This document shows, piece by piece, positions 41,216 through 46,154 of a DNA stretch of 46,154 nt. The position numbers were made by a program, and so were the translations under genes. The stretch covers positions 1 to 46,154 of the forward strand of contig CALHDP010000092.1 in the NCBI GenBank assembly GCA_938023085.1. Direction: 5' to 3'. Within the stretch, counting starts at the first letter, position 1, and each line of letters begins with the position of its first letter. The stretch comes from an uncultured Collinsella sp. Lineage in GTDB: Bacteria > Actinomycetota > Coriobacteriia > Coriobacteriales > Coriobacteriaceae. The notes beneath the pieces are model-generated. The model was not told the DNA's origin. It ran no database searches and worked only from the letters and a program-made list of their open reading frames with translations.

Positions 41216-41277
41216 CAATCTTGCTCTCTCGCTAATCAAGAATCAGTATAATCTTGATTAGCAAAAGAGCAAGATTG
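41216..41277 (+). promoter_or_regulatory. Long palindrome around the promoter of the AAA ATPase gene
   Basis: CAATCTTGCTCT, a 3-base break and GCTAATCAAGA (41216-41241) are mirrored by TCTTGATTAGC, a break and AGAGCAAGATTG (41252-41277). A perfect TATAAT (41247-41252) lies in the loop, and the right arm is in the 5' leader, so the site could be an operator, an RNA hairpin or both. Confidence 0.65.
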
Positions 41278-41284
41278 GAGAATC

Positions 41285-42637
41285 ATGGCATTCAACGACT
41301 TGGTGGCCCAGAAAATAAAGGACTTTGAGCAACAAGGAGTTCCGCAGGTTTTTGAGCGAGACCTTGATCTGGGAAACCCCCAGGAGCCAAAGCGCGACAA
41401 CATCGTGAATGTGATTGTGGGAGCTCGCCGTTGCGGAAAGACGTATCGCCTGTATCAGGAGATGCGTCGGCTTCAGGGCCAAGGTGTCGAGTTTGATCGG
41501 ATGCTCTATTTCAATTTTGAGGATGAGCGTTTGCGTCCGTATGAGCCATCGCTGCTGGCGGACGTGCTCGATACGTTTTATGCGCTCTATCCTGCTGCCC
41601 GAACCGAGGGTGCCTACATTTTCTTTGACGAGATCCAGGAAATTCCCGAATGGGGTGCGTTTTTGCGGCGTGTGGTCGATACGGAGAAAGCGACCGTCTA
41701 TGTGACGGGATCTTCTTCTAAGATGCTGTCCTCAGAACTTAAGAGCGAGTTCAGGGGCCGTTCCCTTGTACGAGAGCTTTTCCCGTTGAGTTTTTCGGAA
41801 TACGTCCGATATAAGACCGGGAGCGCTCCTGGTCCGGATGCGCCCTTTTCCTCGAGCGACACGGCGTTGCTTCGACATCATCTGGCCGGATATCTTGAGC
41901 GAGGGGGATTTATCGCGACACTTGAGCAGACGCCTGCGGACGCGATTCAGCTGCTACAGGAATATGCGTCGCGAACGGTCGCCATGGACGTCGTTGAGCG
42001 TTACGACGTTAAGAATCCTCGTTTGGCCTCGCTGTTTCTGACGCGGTGTATGGCATCTTCGGGACGAGAGCTGTCGGTGAACAAGGTGTACAACGAGTTC
42101 AAGAGCAGGCAGATACCCGTCAGCCGCAATTCGCTCAGCGATTTACTTGAGTATTACGAGGACGCCTACCTGCTGTTTTCGGTGCCGGAGTTCACGCGTT
42201 CACTGGCAAATAACATGCGGTCTGCGTCTAAGGTCTACGCTGTCGACCCTGCGATGTTTGGAGCATTCTCTCCCGCATCAGCATTGGACCAGGGCCAGAG
42301 GCTCGAGACCGCAGTGTTCAATGCGCTAAGAAGAGGGACTCCCGCGGTGAGGACCGGCTCGGTCTGCCGCCTGCTGATCAAAGAGAAGAGCAAAAGCCAT
42401 GAGGTGGACTTTGTGGCTGGGGACGCGCTTCTCATGCGGGCTTATAGCCTGATTCAGGTGAGTGCGGATATGGCAAGTGAGAAAACGCGCGAGCGCGAAA
42501 TTGCCGCGCTTGATGCCTCGATGGCCCAGTTCGATCTTGGCGAGTCGGCAATCGTTACCATGGATGAACAGACCGATAATCCATGCGAGCACGGTGTGGT
42601 CCACGTTGTGCCCGCATGGAAGTGGCTCCTTGCCTAA
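41285..42637 (+). CDS. AAA ATPase of the AAA_14/DUF4143 type
   Basis: A 450-residue protein. The ATPase domain has Walker A GARRCGKT (46-53), Walker B FFDEIQ (D115, E116) and the YVTGSSSKMLSSEL sensor region. The C-terminal DUF4143-like part starts near residue 195 and ends with an EVDFV motif that recalls a nuclease-like fold. Such ATPases are widespread in gut bacteria and archaea, often horizontally exchanged, and their role is not known. GC content and codon bias are lower than in flanking genes. Flanking 34-bp direct repeats suggest it arrived as a cassette. Confidence 0.85.
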   Translation: MAFNDLVAQKIKDFEQQGVPQVFERDLDLGNPQEPKRDNIVNVIVGARRCGKTYRLYQEMRRLQGQGVEFDRMLYFNFEDERLRPYEPSLLADVLDTFYALYPAARTEGAYIFFDEIQEIPEWGAFLRRVVDTEKATVYVTGSSSKMLSSELKSEFRGRSLVRELFPLSFSEYVRYKTGSAPGPDAPFSSSDTALLRHHLAGYLERGGFIATLEQTPADAIQLLQEYASRTVAMDVVERYDVKNPRLASLFLTRCMASSGRELSVNKVYNEFKSRQIPVSRNSLSDLLEYYEDAYLLFSVPEFTRSLANNMRSASKVYAVDPAMFGAFSPASALDQGQRLETAVFNALRRGTPAVRTGSVCRLLIKEKSKSHEVDFVAGDALLMRAYSLIQVSADMASEKTREREIAALDASMAQFDLGESAIVTMDEQTDNPCEHGVVHVVPAWKWLLA

Positions 42638-42710
42638 TCATCTATGGACCTGTGGGGTCAGGACCTCCTGGCTCCTTCATCACGGTTGGGGAGCACCTTG
42701 CTGCGCCAGG

Positions 42711-44213
42711 CTAGTCCTGGGCTTTGATACTCGGCAGGAGAATCTGGGCGAGGTAGTCGGTCTCGAGTTTGGTCGCGGCGTCGGCTTTGCCGTCTTTGCC
42801 GACCAGTACGTTCTTGATCTGGCTATAGGTGTAGCGGTTGCCGGTCGTAAGCTCGACAAGCTCAATGGCCGTGTCCATGGGGTAGGTTGACACGGGGTTC
42901 TGCGTCCGTCCGTTGATGGTCTGGGGCACCACGTACGGATAGACGGGGCCGCTGGCGTAGACGGTATAACCGTTGCCTAGATTGGCCGCACCCAAAACCG
43001 TATCGCCGTCGTCGGGTGTAAAGGTCTCGCCATCGCGCACGGCGACGAGCGTCACGAGCGGCGTATTGGCGTCGTCGCCCAGATAGATGCATAGCGTGCT
43101 GCCATTCTGCCAAGTCTCGACCTTGCCGTACCACTCGACGGGAATATCGAGCTGGTAGAGGTCAGTTGCCTTGTGGCGAGCGTCAGCATCACGGGATGCC
43201 TGTGCCTTTTGCGCGCTCACGGCATTGACGGCGGCGTCGCGCCGCGCGATTGCTGCCTGCTGGAGCACTTTGGCAGCCGCGGCGGAGCTCGCACCGCCCT
43301 CTTCGGCATACTTGGCGGCGGCATCGATCTGGTCGTCAGTCACTGTGTCGGCCGAAGGCACCTTGAGCTTAAAGGTGGCCTGGGCACTTAAATCCTGTCC
43401 ATCGCTCTTAACGGTGACCTGCGTCTTGGTGGTCGGGACGGTATAGACGGTGCCGTCGGCCGCGATGGGGGAGGCGGCGATGGAGAGCGTGTAATCGCCG
43501 GGCAGCAGTTTGATGCCGCGGCCGTGCTCGTCAACATAGAGTGTTTCGCTCACGGAGGAGCCATCAGCGTCCTGACCGCTCACCTGTACGGGAATCTTGG
43601 AGCCGGTGGAACAGTCGAGGCCCGCGGCATGCACGCCAATCTGCACTGACATCATCGTGTGGGCATTGGCGGCGGCAGCGGCAGCCTGCTCTTGCTGATA
43701 TCCGTTCCAGGCAGCATAGCCTGCACCGCCGGCGACGAGCGCGACGGCTACGACACCGGCGACCATCAGATTGCGGTGCTTGGGCGACATCTTGCGATGG
43801 CGAACCTCGGCCTCGCGTGCCGAGGGAACGGACGGCAGGGGAATATCGCCCATGGCGATGGTCTCGTCCACGGCTGGTGCGGAACCCAGGCCAGGAAGCT
43901 CGCGGGTCAGCGAATCCTCGGCCGGCAAGCTGTCGAGCAAGACGGTTTCCTCGCCCGTGTCGGATTCGGGCTGATTGCCGGCCTCGCATTCGGATTTCTC
44001 GTGCCCCGCCCCGCCTTCGGTGGGCGCGGCGCCATCGTCTTTTGCATCCTGATCATCGGGCTGCGCTTCGATTTCCGGCTCATCCTGCACATCAACGTTC
44101 GAATCGTCAAACGCAATCTCGGCCAGCGTGATCTGGTCTAGGCTCTCCAGGGCTTCGGCACACGCTTCTGCATCTTGGGCCGCATCCTCTTGGCCCATCG
44201 TCTCATCTTTCAT
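42711..44213 (-). CDS. Single-pass membrane protein with acidic cytoplasmic tail
   Basis: 500 residues. The first ~140 are acidic and probably disordered (DDQDAKDDGAAPTEGG), then a basic patch (RHRKMSPKHR), one membrane helix (about 149-168) and a 330-residue outer domain with Ig-like beta stretches, a helical Ala-rich segment (GGASSAAAAKVLQQAAIARR) and a C-terminal folded domain. ATG 44213 follows GGGGGA. The layout resembles actinobacterial surface or envelope proteins with a cytoplasmic regulatory tail; function unknown. Its last codons are duplicated at 41151-41184. Confidence 0.75.
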   Translation of the reverse strand: MKDETMGQEDAAQDAEACAEALESLDQITLAEIAFDDSNVDVQDEPEIEAQPDDQDAKDDGAAPTEGGAGHEKSECEAGNQPESDTGEETVLLDSLPAEDSLTRELPGLGSAPAVDETIAMGDIPLPSVPSAREAEVRHRKMSPKHRNLMVAGVVAVALVAGGAGYAAWNGYQQEQAAAAAANAHTMMSVQIGVHAAGLDCSTGSKIPVQVSGQDADGSSVSETLYVDEHGRGIKLLPGDYTLSIAASPIAADGTVYTVPTTKTQVTVKSDGQDLSAQATFKLKVPSADTVTDDQIDAAAKYAEEGGASSAAAAKVLQQAAIARRDAAVNAVSAQKAQASRDADARHKATDLYQLDIPVEWYGKVETWQNGSTLCIYLGDDANTPLVTLVAVRDGETFTPDDGDTVLGAANLGNGYTVYASGPVYPYVVPQTINGRTQNPVSTYPMDTAIELVELTTGNRYTYSQIKNVLVGKDGKADAATKLETDYLAQILLPSIKAQD

Positions 44214-44335
44214 ATATCCCCCAAGCTCAATATCGGGACAACACTGTACCCAAAAACGGAGCCATATAAAGCGCATGCGAAATATAAGCTCCGATTTAAC
44301 CCGAGTGCATTGTTCAGCCGCATCCTCGCGGCAGC

Positions 44336-44376
44336 AAAAAGCCCCCGGAACGCGAACGAATCACGTTCCGGGGGCT
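44336..44376 (-). terminator. Terminator of the TetR/membrane protein unit
   Basis: On the minus strand AGCCCCCGGAACG pairs perfectly with CGTTCCGGGGGCT and is followed by T5. Confidence 0.88.
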
Positions 44377-44446
44377 CTGCAATGCGTTGAGTTGCGCGGA
44401 GCCGGCTATGCCGCTTCGTGCTCAAGCGATGTTTGCGTCAGGCGCG

Positions 44447-45454
44447 TTACTCGGCGTGCGCGTAATCAACCTTCGCGCGGCGGGCGGTGGCCTTCTCCCA
44501 ATCGCTGGTGCCCTCAAAGACATCCTGCTTGTAGGGGTTGCGGCCGAGCTTCTTGGCGCGGTAGGCGATGTAGATGATCGCGGCGACGTTGGCGACCAGT
44601 GCGGCGATTGAGACCGCGGTAGCGGCGCCGGGGTCGAGCGTGGAGTGGGTCACAAAGATGGACTCCTCCTGGAAGTACGGGAACACCTGGGCAAACATGC
44701 ACCAAATAGCCAGCGTAAAGGCGCGGTTCTGGATCCAGCCGCCCTTGTTCCAGATAAAGGCGGCGACGGTGGGCGCCAGCAGCAGCGCAAAGCCGCAGAA
44801 CCAGGAGTGGGTGGGCAGGCAGTTGTAGGTGTAGCAGAAGTTCCAGATATCGTAGGCGATGATGTAGACCCAGGTCATGTCGGGCCACAGCATGTCGGTC
44901 TGATCCTCGGAGGCGTAGACGCTCCACCAACCGGTCATGCAGAAGATGTTAATGATACCCGCGATGCCGTTGAACACGTTGTTCCAGCCGGCCAGCTGCG
45001 TAGCACCTTCGGAGGTGACCCAGGTGGACTGGCCCAGGACAAAGAAGTGATAGGCGCTCTCGAAGTCGGACACGACGGCGATCATGATGTTGATGGCGAC
45101 GATCACAAACGGCCACGCGCGGAACCAATGCGCCTTGCCAATCTTGCCCCACTGGTACTTAATGGCGATGAAGCCCCAGCAACCGGCCAGCGCCGCGTAT
45201 ACCTTGGCGTAGTGGAACCAGCTGTTCTGATACACGTGGGTGGGGTTGGTGAGCGCCCAGCCGGCGCCCTGCGAAACGCCGATGGCGATGGCGACGCAGT
45301 AGATGGTCATGGCCAGCGGAGCCACGCCAAAGATGATTGCCGCGCCCAGCTTGGTGCGGCGGCCGACCTCGTTGAGCACGATCAGGCCAATAAAGACCAT
45401 GGCCCAGCCGGCCCAGTGGATAAGGGTATCGCTACCCCAAACATCGAACAGCAT
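44447..45454 (-). CDS. Multi-pass membrane protein (DUF5692-like)
   Basis: A 335-residue protein with about eight to nine membrane helices, many Trp and Tyr residues and a conserved-looking loop WPDMTWVYIIAYDIWNF. It resembles an uncharacterised family (DUF5692) seen in Coriobacteriia and Firmicutes; this is recalled, not checked. AAGGAGAG precedes the ATG. It lies 63 bases downstream of a TetR gene on the same strand, which probably controls it. Confidence 0.78.
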   Translation of the reverse strand: MLFDVWGSDTLIHWAGWAMVFIGLIVLNEVGRRTKLGAAIIFGVAPLAMTIYCVAIAIGVSQGAGWALTNPTHVYQNSWFHYAKVYAALAGCWGFIAIKYQWGKIGKAHWFRAWPFVIVAINIMIAVVSDFESAYHFFVLGQSTWVTSEGATQLAGWNNVFNGIAGIINIFCMTGWWSVYASEDQTDMLWPDMTWVYIIAYDIWNFCYTYNCLPTHSWFCGFALLLAPTVAAFIWNKGGWIQNRAFTLAIWCMFAQVFPYFQEESIFVTHSTLDPGAATAVSIAALVANVAAIIYIAYRAKKLGRNPYKQDVFEGTSDWEKATARRAKVDYAHAE

Positions 45455-45517
45455 GCTGCTCTCCTTTCACACGCCCGCGGCCCCTCTTCTGATCGCGGGC
45501 AGTTTGGCCAAATGTCG

Positions 45518-46153
45518 TCAGTTCCGGGGCTTGCGCTCCGGATACTTGGCGGTATAGCCCTCGATGTGGAGTGTCGAGGCGATGATTTCCTTGACCGTCT
45601 CGTCGGGCACATCGGGGTGCGTGCGGATATACATCAACAACCCCATGATGAGGGTGTAGAACGTCTCGTAGACATGGTCGATGCGTAGCTCATGATGGGC
45701 GACAAAATCCACCACGGTGGTGTCGCAGATATACTGCGCCACGCGCTGGACCACGTTGTGCAAAAAGCCGCCGTAGAGCGCGCCGCTGCTCGAGGTGAGC
45801 GTGCTCGGCAGCTCGTGGCCGCTGGCGACCAGGCGCTTAAAGAGCGGGGCGACGGTGTCGAGCGCGCCCTCGATATCGCCGACGGTGCGGTTGGCGTTCC
45901 ACTGCTCGAGTTCGGAGATAAAGCCGTCGATCGCCTCGTCCATAACAGCGGTGACGGCGGCGTCCATATCGGCAAAGTAGTGGTAGAACAGCGAGCGCGT
46001 GCAGCCGGCTCGCTTGGTCACGGCCGATACCGATAGGTGGGACACGCCCAGCTCGGAGCTTACGGTGCGCACGGCATCGAGGATCTCGCGACGGCGTTCG
46101 TCGCCCGTCAGGCGCTTTGCCGCGCTATCGGATGCGGGGACGGCATCGACCAC
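45518..46153 (-). CDS. TetR-family transcriptional regulator, possibly cut at its 5' end
   Basis: At least 211 residues. The N-terminal helix-turn-helix is clear (RREILDAVRTVSSELGVS, then VSAVTKRAGCTRSLFYHYF), followed by a helical ligand-binding domain. The frame stays open to the window edge; GTG 46153 may or may not be the true start. It is transcribed toward the multi-pass membrane protein gene and is its likely regulator. Confidence 0.85.
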   Translation of the reverse strand: MVDAVPASDSAAKRLTGDERRREILDAVRTVSSELGVSHLSVSAVTKRAGCTRSLFYHYFADMDAAVTAVMDEAIDGFISELEQWNANRTVGDIEGALDTVAPLFKRLVASGHELPSTLTSSSGALYGGFLHNVVQRVAQYICDTTVVDFVAHHELRIDHVYETFYTLIMGLLMYIRTHPDVPDETVKEIIASTLHIEGYTAKYPERKPRN

Positions 46154-46154
46154 A

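Overview
The window is a chromosomal segment of a high-GC Gram-positive bacterium. The best guess is a gut Coriobacteriia member, probably Collinsella. This is an inference from the GC-rich codon use, a membrane-embedded LuxR regulator of a kind common in that class, an HspR-controlled dnaK operon, and intergenic spaces full of palindromic repeats. No rRNA, tRNA, CRISPR array, integrase or transposase gene was seen.

Layout. 1-2.0 kb: membrane LuxR regulator with repeats on both sides. 2.0-5.9 kb: MgtA-type P-type ATPase (minus), preceded by a candidate leader ORF, and divergent pyrE. 6.2-13.3 kb: carbohydrate block with an RpiR regulator, a large glycoside hydrolase divergent from an AraC regulator, a GH1 6-phospho-beta-glucosidase and a PTS EIIA. 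13.5-15.1 kb: lipoprotein and HAD phosphatase. 15.2-21.0 kb: minus-strand hydrogenase maturation cluster (small protein, NikR with a His-rich N-terminus, hypF, hypC, hypD, hypE); no hydrogenase structural genes are present. 21.2-24.3 kb: thioredoxin, a divergent degenerate uracil-DNA-glycosylase-like protein, and an AgrC/LytTR-type two-component pair. 24.5-28.6 kb: nadA-nadB-nadC-niaR operon behind a large perfect palindrome that overlaps its promoter, then a ferredoxin. 28.8-33.6 kb: dnaK-grpE-dnaJ-hspR. 33.9-36.3 kb: aconitase-family hydratase. 36.3-38.1 kb: a small membrane-protein island between two ~260-bp direct repeats. 38.2-40.8 kb: clpB. 40.9-46.15 kb: small proline-rich protein, a DUF4143-type AAA ATPase that looks like an inserted cassette, a single-pass membrane protein, a multi-pass membrane protein and a TetR regulator cut by the window edge.

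How the parts work together. dnaK and clpB share one upstream element (AAATCT-N15-AGATTT), consistent with joint control by the HspR encoded in the dnaK operon. The nad operon encodes its own probable niacin-sensing repressor. The NikR-like protein probably ties nickel supply to hyp expression.

The most unusual signals are: (1) the ~1.56-kb AAA ATPase cassette flanked by two copies of the last codons of the neighbouring gene, which differ only at synonymous positions; (2) a ~160-bp composite terminator repeat after pyrE, the lipoprotein gene and hspR, whose stems change in a compensatory way; (3) a uracil-DNA-glycosylase-like protein that has lost both active-site motifs; (4) a short ORF with a strong ribosome-binding site ahead of mgtA; (5) a glycoside hydrolase/AraC block bounded by a perfect 30-bp inverted repeat.
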